Counted from the stretch's first letter, positions 16,036 through 25,148 are shown. The stretch: 64,000 nucleotides of DNA from Bacillota bacterium (GCA_023391635.1 JAEWAQ010000005.1:1-64000), one strand, 5' to 3'. The notes: generated from the sequence alone by a model not told the origin. Translations and numbers: made by a program.

Positions 16036-16818
16036 GTGAGTGCCGAACGTTCCGCAGCCGCGCCGCAGAGAAGAGCTTATCCGACCGTATCGCTGTATGG
16101 CGTGCCTTTCTCCAAGATGAATATGAAGGAAACGGTCGCTTACCTCACCCAGGCGATCGAGGCGCGGCGTACGCAGCGGGTGATCACGGGCAATCCGATC
16201 ATGCTGATGGCGGGCTTCGAGGATGCCGAATTCGAGCGCGCGCTGAAGACGGCGGACCTGGTCGTGCCGGACGGCGCGGGCGTCGTGTGGGCAGCGAAGC
16301 GTGCGGGGCAACCGGTCCCGGAGCGGGTAGCGGGCTTCGACCTGATGCACGAGCTGCTGCGCCTCGGCGACCAGCGGGGCTGGAAGGCGTACCTGCTGGG
16401 CACGACGCCGGAGAACATCGAGGCTGCGCATGCCAACCTGCAAGCTCGCTATCCGGGTGTGCAGTTTGTCGGGTATCGGGACGGATTTTTCACCGAGCGG
16501 GACGACGGAGCCGTCGTGGCGGCGATTCGGGCAGCGAACCCCGACCTCTTGTTCGTCGCGCGGTCGCTCAAGACGCAGGAGCCGTGGCTGGCCAAGTACC
16601 AGGAGATGCTGCAAGTGCCGGTCATGATGGGCGTAGGCGGCTCACTCGACATTGCGGCAGGGAAGCTGAAGCGGGCTCCGGCCGTGTTTCGGAAATTGGG
16701 GCTGGAATGGTTCTACCGACTGCTGCGACAGCCTTCGCGTTACCGACGGATGCTGGTTCTCCCGCGCTTTGCGCTTAAAGTGATGCGGGACGGCGATAAG
16801 GTTCTCAAAGAAAGTTAA
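16036..16818 (+). CDS. tagA: WecG/TagA/CpsF family glycosyltransferase
   Basis: A 260-residue GT26 enzyme from GTG 16036 with AGGAAGGA upstream. Motifs: VITGNPIMLMAG (Thr51), VVPDGAGVVWA (Asp79, the likely catalytic Asp), GVGGSLDIAAGKLKRAP and GLEWFYRLLRQPSRYRR. The family adds ManNAc (TagA) or ManNAcA (WecG) to undecaprenyl-PP-GlcNAc as the second step of wall polymer synthesis. Between csaB and a TagO homologue, the ManNAc-GlcNAc linkage of a pyruvylated secondary wall polymer is the best reading. The C-terminal basic tail suits membrane association. Confidence 0.9.
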   Translation: MSAERSAAAPQRRAYPTVSLYGVPFSKMNMKETVAYLTQAIEARRTQRVITGNPIMLMAGFEDAEFERALKTADLVVPDGAGVVWAAKRAGQPVPERVAGFDLMHELLRLGDQRGWKAYLLGTTPENIEAAHANLQARYPGVQFVGYRDGFFTERDDGAVVAAIRAANPDLLFVARSLKTQEPWLAKYQEMLQVPVMMGVGGSLDIAAGKLKRAPAVFRKLGLEWFYRLLRQPSRYRRMLVLPRFALKVMRDGDKVLKES

Positions 16819-16887
16819 ACACGCATGAAAACATTATGAAAATGGCGAAAACGAACCAAAACGGCGAAATCCGGCGCAATGCGGTGT

Positions 16888-16917
16888 TTGTTGGATTTCA
16901 CGGGCCGGGTATATAAT
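16888..16917 (+). promoter_or_regulatory. Candidate sigma-A promoter of tagO
   Basis: A perfect TATAAT at 16912-16917 is preceded by TTGTTG (16888-16893, 18-base gap) or TTGGAT (16891-16896, 15-base gap). It lies 32 bases before the tagO start in an AT-richer gap. Confidence 0.5.
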
Positions 16918-16949
16918 CGTAGCCGGTGCTTACAAAGGGGAGTATATAC

Positions 16950-18095
16950 ATGCCAACTGGTTTTATGATCGGGATCGGGATCTCCGGTCTGATCGCATCG
17001 CTAGCGCTCGCACTCATGCTTACGCCGCTTGTCAAGAAATTCGCTTTTCGCGTCGGCGCCGTCGACGTGCCGAATGCCCGCAAGGTGCATTCCAGCATCA
17101 TGCCGCGTCTGGGCGGTCTGGCGATCTACGCATCGTTCACGCTGACGGTGCTGCTATTGATGTATTTCATTCCGGACAATCTGATGATGGCGAGCAACCG
17201 CAATCTGATCGGCGCGCTGCTCACGGGCGGCACGATCATCGTGCTGCTGGGGGCGCTGGACGACCGGTTCGATCTGAGCGCCAAGCTCAAGATGCTCGTG
17301 CAGATCGGCGCCGCTTGCGTCGTCGTGTTCGGCTTCGATATCAAGATGAACATCGTCAACATCCCGTTCGGCGACGCCATGCAGCCGCTTGGCGAATGGA
17401 TCGGCATCCCGCTGACGATCTTCTGGATCGTCGGGGTGACCAACGCGATCAACCTGATCGACGGGTTGGACGGGCTTGCCGCAGGCGTGTCCGCGATCGC
17501 CATCGCCAGCATCATGGGCATGGGGATCATCATGGGCAACGGCACCGTCGTCATGCTCGCGATCGTGCTGCTCGGCAGCATTCTCGGGTTCCTGGTGTTC
17601 AATTTTCATCCCGCGAAGATTTTCATGGGCGACTCGGGCGCGCTGTTCCTCGGCTTCAGCCTGGCGATGCTGTCCATGCTCGGATTTAAGCAAATTACGA
17701 TGCTGTCGTTCGTGACGCCGCTACTCATCATCGGCGTGCCGCTGTCCGATACGTTCTTCGCGATCGTGCGCCGCTGGGTGAACAAGAAGCCGCTCATGAA
17801 GGCGGACAAGGGGCATCTGCATCATTGCTTGCAGCAGCTCGGCTTCAGCCACCGCAAGACGGTGCTGATCATCTACGGCATCGCATCCTTCTTCGGCATC
17901 TGTGCTGTGCTGCAATCCGCGCTGACGAAGACCGGCTTCGGCAACTGGGTGACGTTCATCGTCATCTGCGTGCTCGTATTCCTGCTGCAGATCGGCGCCG
18001 AGCTCATCGGCATCGTGGACAAGACGCGGCGGCCGGTGATCAATCTGCTGACTCGCTTGCTCGCGAAGCCGCAGACCGAGACGCGGTCGAAGTGA
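16950..18095 (+). CDS. tagO: Undecaprenyl-phosphate GlcNAc-1-phosphate transferase (MraY/WecA/TagO family)
   Basis: A 381-residue membrane enzyme with about 10-11 helices. Start ATG 16950 is set by AAAGGGGAG 7 bases upstream; an in-frame GTG at 16926 is less likely. Family motifs: LGALDDRFDLSAKLK (the DDxxD loop), NAINLIDGLDGLAAG, GDSGALFLGF and KGHLHHCLQQLG. It transfers GlcNAc-1-phosphate to undecaprenyl phosphate on the cytoplasmic face, the first step of wall polymer assembly, with TagA and CsaB upstream continuing the pathway. The HLHH motif favours WecA/TagO over MraY. Confidence 0.93.
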   Translation: MPTGFMIGIGISGLIASLALALMLTPLVKKFAFRVGAVDVPNARKVHSSIMPRLGGLAIYASFTLTVLLLMYFIPDNLMMASNRNLIGALLTGGTIIVLLGALDDRFDLSAKLKMLVQIGAACVVVFGFDIKMNIVNIPFGDAMQPLGEWIGIPLTIFWIVGVTNAINLIDGLDGLAAGVSAIAIASIMGMGIIMGNGTVVMLAIVLLGSILGFLVFNFHPAKIFMGDSGALFLGFSLAMLSMLGFKQITMLSFVTPLLIIGVPLSDTFFAIVRRWVNKKPLMKADKGHLHHCLQQLGFSHRKTVLIIYGIASFFGICAVLQSALTKTGFGNWVTFIVICVLVFLLQIGAELIGIVDKTRRPVINLLTRLLAKPQTETRSK

Positions 18096-18172
18096 CGTGA
18101 GCGTGTGGGCGGGCCGGGTGGTATTCGTGAATGGTGAATCGGTCGGACAATTGTATATGTGCAGGCAGTGAA

Positions 18173-18195
18173 GCCCACCTGATCGGTGGGTTTTT
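18173..18195 (+). terminator. Rho-independent terminator after tagO
   Basis: GCCCACC/GGTGGG stem followed by TTTTT. Confidence 0.75.
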
Positions 18196-18247
18196 GCATG
18201 TGCGGATTGATGCGGCATGTACCGATATCCCCTTGGCTCAGGTTGGG
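18185..18247 (+). repeat. Direct repeat, left copy, flanking the nucleotidyltransferase pair
   Basis: Shares with 19084-19147 the pattern GGTG-GTTTTTTGCATG-GCGG-TG--G-GGCAT-TACCGATATCCCCTT-GCTCAGG. A partial third copy starts at 19035. The repeat begins within the tagO terminator. Confidence 0.75.
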
Positions 18248-18271
18248 GAATGCCGCAGCGTGCGGTACAAT
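18243..18271 (+). promoter_or_regulatory. Candidate sigma-A promoter of the nucleotidyltransferase pair
   Basis: TTGGGG at 18243-18248, a 17-base gap and TACAAT at 18266-18271, about 40 bases before the first gene of the pair. A matching TACAAT with an extended TGG in front occurs next to the right-hand repeat at 19194-19199. Confidence 0.4.
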
Positions 18272-18309
18272 TAAGGTAAGCAAGACAGTAATCGGGAGGT
18301 ATGAGATGC

Positions 18310-18735
18310 ATGCGGACTTTGGCGCAACGAGTATTGTTCAACCAGGAACAATATCGTCAGGCATTAGCGACGTTGGAAGAAGCAGTCTCGGTCCCCGAAC
18401 CAAACGTAAATCAATTTATAAAAGACGCAACAATACAACGTTATGAATACACGTACGAAATGGCATGGAAATTGATAAAAGTTGTACTGAACTATAAAGG
18501 TGTTGAACTGTCATATCCAAGGGAAGTGCTTAAGGAGGCATTCTCCAACGGGTGGATTAACAAACCTGAATTATGGGAGGATATGATCGAAGACCGGAAT
18601 TTGACGAGTTGTACGTACAAAGCCCGAAACGCCGAACAAGTTTATCGACGTATACGTGGTCAATACTACGCTTCATTCAAGGATCTCCAACTTGTCATGG
18701 ATGGGGTGATAAGCCGTGATATCCAGCCTTCCTAA
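18310..18735 (+). CDS. HI0074-family nucleotidyltransferase substrate-binding protein (HEPN-like)
   Basis: A 141-residue, mostly helical protein. Start 18310 is chosen since GGGAGG lies 10 bases upstream, while ATG 18301 touches that site. The sequence (FNQEQYRQALATLEEAV, IQRYEYTYEMAWKLIKVVL, PREVLKEAFSNGWI, W-DMIEDRNLTSCTY) matches the family that pairs with minimal nucleotidyltransferases, structurally HEPN-like. Such pairs are now viewed as toxin-antitoxin modules of MNT/HEPN type. The downstream partner overlaps it by 20 bases, so they are cotranslated. Whether a working HEPN RNase site (RxxxxH) is present is doubtful: I see no clear one. Confidence 0.85.
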   Translation: MRTLAQRVLFNQEQYRQALATLEEAVSVPEPNVNQFIKDATIQRYEYTYEMAWKLIKVVLNYKGVELSYPREVLKEAFSNGWINKPELWEDMIEDRNLTSCTYKARNAEQVYRRIRGQYYASFKDLQLVMDGVISRDIQPS

Positions 18736-19006
18736 CCGATTCATGCGGCAACTGGTTACGGAATGCGACAAGGAACCTGGTATCGCAAAGGTGATATTAT
18801 TCGGTTCAAGAGCCAGGGGTGACCATCGGGCGAATTCGGATATCGATCTGGCGATAGCGGGGGAACGAATCCCTCTGAGGATCAACACACGATTAAGAGA
18901 TGCCGCTGGGCTGTATAGTCTGGATATCGTGCACTTGTCGGACTTGGATAATCCTGAACTACTAGAGGAAATTGATAACGAAGGTATTACAATATACGAG
19001 AGATGA
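18716..19006 (+). CDS. Minimal nucleotidyltransferase (MNT-type antitoxin partner)
   Basis: A 96-residue protein from GTG 18716, with GGGGTGAT upstream inside the preceding gene. The nucleotidyltransferase-beta core is complete: FGSRARGDHRANSDIDLAI (Gly30-Ser31, Asp42, Asp44) and a third acidic residue in LDIVHLSD. MNT proteins of this class add AMP to the HEPN partner to silence it. The gene overlaps its partner and both are bracketed by direct repeats, which suggests a mobile or exchangeable cassette. Confidence 0.88.
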   Translation: MISSLPNRFMRQLVTECDKEPGIAKVILFGSRARGDHRANSDIDLAIAGERIPLRINTRLRDAAGLYSLDIVHLSDLDNPELLEEIDNEGITIYER

Positions 19007-19020
19007 AACGCGACTTTGCA

Positions 19021-19044
19021 GCCCGCCTTGATTGGTGGGTTTTT
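19021..19044 (+). terminator. Rho-independent terminator after the nucleotidyltransferase pair
   Basis: GCCCGCC pairs with GGTGGG(T) allowing G-U, followed by TTTTT. It resembles the tagO terminator and is part of the repeat family here. Confidence 0.6.
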
Positions 19045-19083
19045 GCGTGTTTGGATTTGGTACAGCATTTGCCCACCTTCGGC

Positions 19084-19147
19084 GGTGGTTTTTTGCATGC
19101 GCGGTGGGTTGGGCATATACCGATATCCCCTTCGCTCAGGAATGGGA
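19084..19147 (+). repeat. Direct repeat, right copy, flanking the nucleotidyltransferase pair
   Basis: Counterpart of 18185-18247. The block CCGATATCCCCTT-GCTCAGG is identical but for one base. It also contributes a CCCACC/GGTGG-TTTTTT hairpin just upstream (19071-19095) that may act as a further terminator. Confidence 0.75.
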
Positions 19148-19292
19148 TCGGGAGTTACTGCGACGCGTATGCGTAGAGTCTCCTAAATTGTGGTACAATT
19201 GCAGTACTGTTGTTGAAAACGCTAACAAACCTGCCGTCCTGAACAGGCGGTTTCATGATGGCGCCACGCATGTTGCGGAGGAGCGAAGCCGC

Positions 19293-20600
19293 ATGGTGCT
19301 CATGGCATACGGATTCGTCCTGCTCTTGCTCACGGGAGCTGTCATCTACTTATTCAACAAGTATTTGCGGTCGCACAAGACGATGTACGAGAAGGACGAA
19401 CTGTATCGGCTGATCGGCAATCATATGTCGGACATGATTCTGCTGACGGACGGGGCCGGGCGCGTGCAGTATGCTTCTCCATCCAGCGGGCAACTGCTGG
19501 GCGAAGATCCGAGCGCAGGCGCACACCTCTCGCAATACGTGGAGAGCATGAAGCTGAACTGGGGCAAGCTCGCCCAATTAACCGAGCAACTGCCGTTCTA
19601 TACGCTGGAAGCGAGAACGCGCCAATCGCAGCAGGGACAGGCCCGATGGCTGGAATTGATCGTGACGCCGTTCGCCAGCGTTCTCTATGCCAGAACCCGA
19701 TATCTGGTCGTAGGAAGAGAGATTACAGAGCGCAAGACGCACGAACGCATCCTGAATGAGCTGGCCTATTACGACTCGCTGACGGGACTGCCGAATCGGG
19801 CCTATTTTCTCAAACGTATAAATGAAGTCGTCTCGGACCGAGGCGGCGCGGCAGGCGCCACGGTGCTGCTGCTCGATAGCGAACGGTTTCAGCAGTTGAA
19901 CGATACGCTCGGCAATCGCGCCGCTGATGAATACCTGGTTCAGCTTGCCGCGGCACTCTCCAACATGGCTGCAGGATATGGAGAAGCGTACCGGATCGGC
20001 GCGGACGATTTTGCCATGCTGCTGTCCCCGATGCCGTCGGGCGCGGATGCGGATCGGATCATCGACAGCGTATTACGACGTTTCCGAGGCCGCTGGTCGA
20101 TTGCAGGCCATGATGTCTTGTGCACAGCGAGCATAGGCGTCGCCCATTACCCGGAGCATGGGGCAAATGCAGAAGACTGGGTGCGCGCCGCAGAGCTGGC
20201 CAGACGTCAGGCGCATAAGTCGGGCGGCAATCAGGCCGTCATTTTCGACGAATCGTTGCTGAAGCAGGCCCAGAAGCGGATCCGGCTCGAACACGATTTG
20301 GAGGATGCGCTGGACAATGACGAACTGTATCTTGTCTATCAAGCACAGGTGGATTTGCAAGACGGTTCGATCATCGGCTACGAGGCGTTGGCTCGCTGGA
20401 AGCATCCCGTCTTCGGGGGATTGGCGCCGAGGGAGCGGAGACGATCCGCCAGGTGCAGTTGCTGCGCGAATGGAATTGCGATCAAGCGCAGGGGTTCTAT
20501 TTTGCCAGGCCGGTGCCTTCGGAGCGGATCCGGGAACAATTGGAAGCGACGTACCGGCAGGTTGCCGCGGCTTATGAGTCGTGACGCAATCATTCGGTAA
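19293..20600 (+). CDS. PAS-GGDEF protein with truncated EAL domain
   Basis: The intact frame gives 435 residues from ATG 19293 (GGAGGAG 9 bases upstream). One N-terminal membrane helix (AYGFVLLLLTGAVIYLF), a PAS domain (LIGNHMSDMILLTDGAGRVQYASPSSG) and a GGDEF domain (YYDSLTGLPNRAYF) follow. The active-site motif reads GADDF (236-240) instead of GGDEF, so cyclase activity is doubtful. An EAL domain starts (ELYLVYQAQVDL, YEALARWKHPVFGG, Glu364) but stops being homologous near 20418, beyond which the frame encodes an unrelated Arg-rich tail. The natural EAL end lies in another frame (see 20420-20584). It was originally a c-di-GMP cyclase/phosphodiesterase hybrid; now it is probably at most a sensor fragment. 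Confidence 0.8.
   Translation: MVLMAYGFVLLLLTGAVIYLFNKYLRSHKTMYEKDELYRLIGNHMSDMILLTDGAGRVQYASPSSGQLLGEDPSAGAHLSQYVESMKLNWGKLAQLTEQLPFYTLEARTRQSQQGQARWLELIVTPFASVLYARTRYLVVGREITERKTHERILNELAYYDSLTGLPNRAYFLKRINEVVSDRGGAAGATVLLLDSERFQQLNDTLGNRAADEYLVQLAAALSNMAAGYGEAYRIGADDFAMLLSPMPSGADADRIIDSVLRRFRGRWSIAGHDVLCTASIGVAHYPEHGANAEDWVRAAELARRQAHKSGGNQAVIFDESLLKQAQKRIRLEHDLEDALDNDELYLVYQAQVDLQDGSIIGYEALARWKHPVFGGLAPRERRRSARCSCCANGIAIKRRGSILPGRCLRSGSGNNWKRRTGRLPRLMSRDAIIR
20420..20584 (+). pseudogene. Out-of-frame C-terminal remnant of the EAL domain
   Basis: In the frame ending at TGA 20582-20584 the sequence reads GAEGAETIRQVQLLREW, CDQAQGFYFARPVPSERI and a short helix. This matches the AEGVET-QL--L---GCD--QGY-FS-P end of EAL domains. 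About 180 residues between it and WKHPVFGG are missing. An internal deletion therefore joined both ends out of frame. Confidence 0.75.
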
Positions 20601-20623
20601 ATTGCTGCAACGAGCAGATTCGG

Positions 20624-20656
20624 GACCTCCTGCCTATGCGGGAGGTCTAATTTTTT
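20624..20656 (+). terminator. Rho-independent terminator after the GGDEF/EAL gene
   Basis: GACCTCC/GGGAGGTC stem followed by TAATTTTTT. Confidence 0.8.
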
Positions 20657-20774
20657 GCCCGTTTCGGGCCGATATATATTCCTACATGCGCAACTTTTGC
20701 CAATTGGCCGGAGTCTATCCTCATGAGCCACGCTTGGCAAACAAGCTAATCTTTCATGTAATCGGGAGGACGTT

Positions 20775-23700
20775 ATGTTGAAATCACTCACTCTGAAACG
20801 ATGGACAAGTCTCCTGCTGGCCTTAGCGCTCGTGTTCACGATGCTGCCGCTTCAGCAAGCGAGCGCAGCGATTACGTTCACGTTCGACAGCTACAGCACG
20901 GATCCTGAATCCCCGACGCAAGTGAACGGGGATACGATCGAACTGAAGGGTACTTATAACGGGATTGCTTCCAATACCATCACGTACAAGGTAGAGCAGA
21001 TCGTGGACGGCAAGGTCGTCGCGACAACGCCGGGTACGGGCGTAGCTCCGATTCTCGAAGGGACCAACCGTTATAACTTCGCGAATGTGAAGCTGTTCGC
21101 AGGCTTGAACCGAATTACGTTATCCGGTAATTCCAGCGGCAGCATTCAGTCCAATTCAGCTTATGTATTTTTCCCCAACGTTCCGACGATTTATGACATC
21201 AAGCTGACAGACGGACGGGAATTAACCCTCAACTCGCCTACGCTTGTCAATACGGAAACGATCGCTCTCATGTTCAAAGCGCCGAATGCGACGAACGTGA
21301 CAGTGCAAGGCAAGGCTGCGTTCTCTGGCGGCGGAGATACCTACCTGGTATCCGACGTGCCGGTGGACGAGGGACTTAACACGATCGTCATCGTCGCTTC
21401 CAATGCGACGAACACGTATTCTGTCACCCGTGATGTCGTAAGGTTGTACGATGTGGGAACGACGGTATTTGATGTGTCTGTAATCAACAGCGGCACGGGA
21501 GTAACAGTGCCGAAGACGAAGCTGGATGGCAACCCGACTGTCGGTTCCAATATGGATGATGATACGTTAGTAGGTCAAATCACAGGTAAAGTTGCATTAC
21601 AGAAAGATCCGACGAACCCGACCCCCGATTTGGATGTATTGGTGAACCGTGTTACGGGCGGAGCATCTGTACTGAATAGTCCAGTTAACCCGCTTACCAA
21701 TGTCCAAAAAGTTGGTGAGTTATCTGTAACCGGAGCGACATACGATTATGTAATTTATCAGTTTACTTCGGATACTAAGTTGAATATAAGCGATAACGAT
21801 CAATATAACCTGGTGGTTGACGGCTCTTTTGGCACGGCAGACGTCGATTTCGGTCTATTATTTAATTACCGCAAAAACTCTACCCCCTACATTACCGAAG
21901 TCAATCAGTTGTATAACGTGAAAGAGACGACGACCAGCGGGACCTTCACGTACTCGTCCAGTTCTCTATTTGCGGACAATCTGACGTTCTTCCAGACGCC
22001 GATCTGGATTAGCGTCAAAATGAATAACTACAAACCAGCATTGCATCAGATTTCGATCGATACTACACAGAATGGCGTTACCGTCGGTTCGCCTTCCATG
22101 ACATTTGACAAGGCCGTAAAGCCTTATTATGTAACGTCTAACGGGGAACTGATCTTCAAGATTACGAATTTGCCCGCGGGCGATCAGACCTTAAATATTC
22201 GTGTCCAGGAGACTCCGGTCGCTCCTGCTACGACGCCTGCCGATCAAGACGTCAAGAATATTAAGCTTACATTTATCCCAACGCCGTTCATTCAGCTCAC
22301 GAATGTGTATGACAATCAGCAGTTCAAAGCGCAGAGCGGGCTCACAGCCATTACGGGCAAGATGGTGAATTTCAATATGGTCGGAACCGCGCCCGCAATA
22401 CCGGCCGATCTGAATTCACTCACCGTCTCCATTAACGGTACGACCAAGAGCGTTGCGAATAATCCGACGAGCTTCACACTACCGCAAGTATCTTCCCAGT
22501 ATACGGGCGAATTTACGTTCTCAACTACCGGGGACACGAGCCTGCAGCTAGTCGATGGGCCGAACAGCATCGTCGTATCAGCGAATGCAGGAGGTATACC
22601 GGTTTCAACGAATATTACAGTATTCTTGTTCCCGGACGATCTACCGCAAGTAACGACGATTCAGCCGGTTCCGGTCGGCCAGTCGTCGGATGCTAATAAT
22701 TTATATCAAGCAACGGGAGATCTTGCTTACACCACAACGGAAAAAACGGTTGAAGTACTCTTCTCGGCCCTGAATGTTGCCAAGACTGGCGGGGAAGTCG
22801 TCATTAGCATAGACGGCAAGCAGCACACCTATGCCAAATGGAATGGCACCACTTTCGACGTACAAGCCGGCATTACTTTCATTGGCACATCGCCGGGCAA
22901 TATATCGAATTTCCGCCTCATTTACAGCGCGCCGGTTAATCCGGAAGACACATCGCTTCTGTTGCCGGATTCCGGGACGAAGAGCATTACGATCATGGCG
23001 GTAGCCGGTACGACGACGAGCTCGAAGACGCTTCAGATTACGCGTGTCCGCGTACCATACAAGATTCTGTCACCGAAGCTGCCGGAGGAATCTGTTATTA
23101 ACCAGAACTTCATAACCGTTAGTATCGACGCAGAAGGTGCGGACCAGATCCTGGTTGGCAAAGAAGAGATGGTCAAGGGAGCGGACGGCATCTTCCGCTT
23201 GGATCTGAACGATTTGAAGAAGGGCGCCAACAAGATCAAGTTCACGATTGTGACCGGTACGACCAAGAATAACGGAGAGTTTACCGTTACTTATGCCACG
23301 CAGAACGAGATCGGCGCGCAATTCAAAGCATCTATGCCAAGCTCGGGCAAGCTGTCCGCGTTCAACGGCGCAATCGAAATTGCGTTCCCTAAGGGAACGA
23401 TGCTTAAGCAGCCCAGCATCGTATCGCAAACAAATTCGACTCAGATCGAGCTGTTCAACAGCCAAAAATTGCTGTTCGGCATCGCCGATCCGATCGATGG
23501 CCGGACGATAAAGCGCTATAACCGGGTAGGAGAGCATGTCAACGGCGTTCCCCAAGACGGAAAGTTCTACAATATCGGGACCAATAGTTATGTGACCAAC
23601 ATTTTACAGGGCACACGAGCCAACTTTGGATACGCTTCGCAATTGTTTTGGGTGGACGCGGGATATTTTGACAACACTTCGAATACATTCAAGACAGTAG

Positions 23701-24584
23701 ACGGAATGCAGCCTTACACAGCGACGAATAACGATGCAGTATATTTGCGCGGTAATAACATGAACAAATGGCTTGTACCGACCAACCGCGGCACGATCAC
23801 GATGGATTACGACCCGAGTATCCGCAATGAGACGGCGAGAAACTTGAGCATATGGCGATTCACCGGGAACTCCTGGCAAAATATCGGCGGTACGGTCAAT
23901 ACGGGCAAGAAGACGATTACGGCTCCATTCGATGGCTTCGGTTATTACGCTGTCATGTCCTTGCGCTATGGATTTGAAGATGTTACAGGGCATCCTTATG
24001 CACGCGATTACCTGAACACGATGTTCACCAAGGGCATCATGCAAGCGAGATCCAGCGGCAACTTCGGAGTCTACGAGAACATTACCCGCGGCGAATTCGC
24101 GACCATGATCGTCAAGATTCTTGACCTGCCGCTCAATTATGATACGCAGAACCAGTTGTTGACATTCAACGATGTACCGAACTATGCCGTGAACGGCGCG
24201 CTATGGGATTACCGCTACATTGAGACGGCTGCAAGAGCCGGCATCATCAGCGGCCTCGCGCCAAGAATCTTCAATCCAGGCGGCAATCTGACGCGCGAGC
24301 AAGCTGCCGTCATTATCGCCCGAGCCCTGAACTACAAGCTGGGCACGCAAGATAAAGATAAGCAGGCACTGGCCAAACAGTTCGTAGACGCCGGTCTCAT
24401 CGATTTCTACGCGGTGTCTCATGTCCAGGCGGTCGTGAAGGCCAAGATCATGCAGGGGCAAACGAATCCGCTGGAAGAAGGGCAGAAGAAGCCGACCTAT
24501 TCTTTCAATCCGAAGTCGTTCCTTAACCGTGCTGATATGGCGATCATCTCTTACAACATCATGGATAAGCTTGGCCGTATCTAG
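20775..24584 (+). CDS. Large secreted protein with C-terminal SLH domains
   Basis: A 1269-residue exported protein with GGGAGG 6 bases before ATG 20775. The signal peptide runs to ASA-A (about residue 32). A long Thr/Val/Asn-rich body probably folds as a string of Ig-like beta domains (repeated 'DGPNSIVVSANAGG'-type and 'KSITIMAVAGTT'-type edges). The last 200 residues hold three SLH repeats: FEDVTGHPYARDYLNTMFTK with TRGEFATMI, FNDVPNY with TREQAAVIIARAL, and a third with NRADMAIISYNIM. SLH domains bind the pyruvylated secondary wall polymer, matching csaB-tagA-tagO upstream. No enzymatic motif is seen. It is likely a structural surface or S-layer-associated protein. Confidence 0.88.
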   Translation: MLKSLTLKRWTSLLLALALVFTMLPLQQASAAITFTFDSYSTDPESPTQVNGDTIELKGTYNGIASNTITYKVEQIVDGKVVATTPGTGVAPILEGTNRYNFANVKLFAGLNRITLSGNSSGSIQSNSAYVFFPNVPTIYDIKLTDGRELTLNSPTLVNTETIALMFKAPNATNVTVQGKAAFSGGGDTYLVSDVPVDEGLNTIVIVASNATNTYSVTRDVVRLYDVGTTVFDVSVINSGTGVTVPKTKLDGNPTVGSNMDDDTLVGQITGKVALQKDPTNPTPDLDVLVNRVTGGASVLNSPVNPLTNVQKVGELSVTGATYDYVIYQFTSDTKLNISDNDQYNLVVDGSFGTADVDFGLLFNYRKNSTPYITEVNQLYNVKETTTSGTFTYSSSSLFADNLTFFQTPIWISVKMNNYKPALHQISIDTTQNGVTVGSPSMTFDKAVKPYYVTSNGELIFKITNLPAGDQTLNIRVQETPVAPATTPADQDVKNIKLTFIPTPFIQLTNVYDNQQFKAQSGLTAITGKMVNFNMVGTAPAIPADLNSLTVSINGTTKSVANNPTSFTLPQVSSQYTGEFTFSTTGDTSLQLVDGPNSIVVSANAGGIPVSTNITVFLFPDDLPQVTTIQPVPVGQSSDANNLYQATGDLAYTTTEKTVEVLFSALNVAKTGGEVVISIDGKQHTYAKWNGTTFDVQAGITFIGTSPGNISNFRLIYSAPVNPEDTSLLLPDSGTKSITIMAVAGTTTSSKTLQITRVRVPYKILSPKLPEESVINQNFITVSIDAEGADQILVGKEEMVKGADGIFRLDLNDLKKGANKIKFTIVTGTTKNNGEFTVTYATQNEIGAQFKASMPSSGKLSAFNGAIEIAFPKGTMLKQPSIVSQTNSTQIELFNSQKLLFGIADPIDGRTIKRYNRVGEHVNGVPQDGKFYNIGTNSYVTNILQGTRANFGYASQLFWVDAGYFDNTSNTFKTVDGMQPYTATNNDAVYLRGNNMNKWLVPTNRGTITMDYDPSIRNETARNLSIWRFTGNSWQNIGGTVNTGKKTITAPFDGFGYYAVMSLRYGFEDVTGHPYARDYLNTMFTKGIMQARSSGNFGVYENITRGEFATMIVKILDLPLNYDTQNQLLTFNDVPNYAVNGALWDYRYIETAARAGIISGLAPRIFNPGGNLTREQAAVIIARALNYKLGTQDKDKQALAKQFVDAGLIDFYAVSHVQAVVKAKIMQGQTNPLEEGQKKPTYSFNPKSFLNRADMAIISYNIMDKLGRI

Positions 24585-24885
24585 CGATTCACGCCGGTTC
24601 ACGCACACCCAGACCGTCGGAGACCCGATCTCCGGCGGTCTGTCGCTGAATCTTGGGTATATAGGAAAAAGTTAAGCAATGACGGCGGCATGGCTTCGAG
24701 CTATACTAAAGAAGCTCACGAGGCCATACATAATCACGTGTAGAAGCCCAAGGCGATTTCAATGAGACCCGCAATCAGGATTATTTTGAAATCCCCGCAA
24801 CTTTTCTCGATCCGGTGCGTTTAACAACATGTATCGGAAGCATCAACTGATAGTAAGCGCCCTATGAATCTTGTGAAAGAAGCGT
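24585..24885 (+). other. Non-coding gap before the S-layer gene promoter
   Basis: About 300 bases without a credible gene. A hairpin at 24609-24642 (CAGACCG(T)CGGAGA/TCTCCGGCGGTCTG) could end the SLH gene, but no T run follows. Nothing else is recognised. Confidence 0.4.
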
Positions 24886-24914
24886 TTGCGATTCGTAGAG
24901 TCCTCATGTATAAT
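24886..24914 (+). promoter_or_regulatory. Sigma-A promoter of the S-layer gene
   Basis: TTGCGA (24886-24891), a 17-base spacer and a perfect TATAAT (24909-24914). Transcription would start near 24921 and leave an untranslated leader of about 150-230 bases, which fits the long stable leaders known for S-layer genes. Confidence 0.65.
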
Positions 24915-25057
24915 GGGGAAAGTGGCATAATTTACCCTGCCTGTTTTGTGCGCTTTATAGGTTGCTCCTCACCAGTTTACGAGTTTCTGCGACATGTATC
25001 TACTTTATTGGAGACCATGATTGCAGACACACATTATAGACAAATGCTCTTCTCAAG

Positions 25058-25148
25058 GAAGGGGGTGAAACATCCAATGAGAGATTCGAGCTATCAATCT
25101 TCCAAGCAACACAAACAGATGTTTTCTCGAGGAGGAGAAAAAAAGGTT
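25058..25148 (+). promoter_or_regulatory. S-layer leader with two in-frame translation starts
   Basis: AAGGGGGTGA lies 9 bases before ATG 25077, and GGAGGAG (25131-25137) lies 11 bases before ATG 25149. Both ATGs are in the same frame, 24 codons apart. The upstream start would add a hydrophilic, Gln/Ser/Lys-rich extension in front of the signal peptide. Tandem starts of this kind are known from the Brevibacillus cell wall protein operon. Confidence 0.55.
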
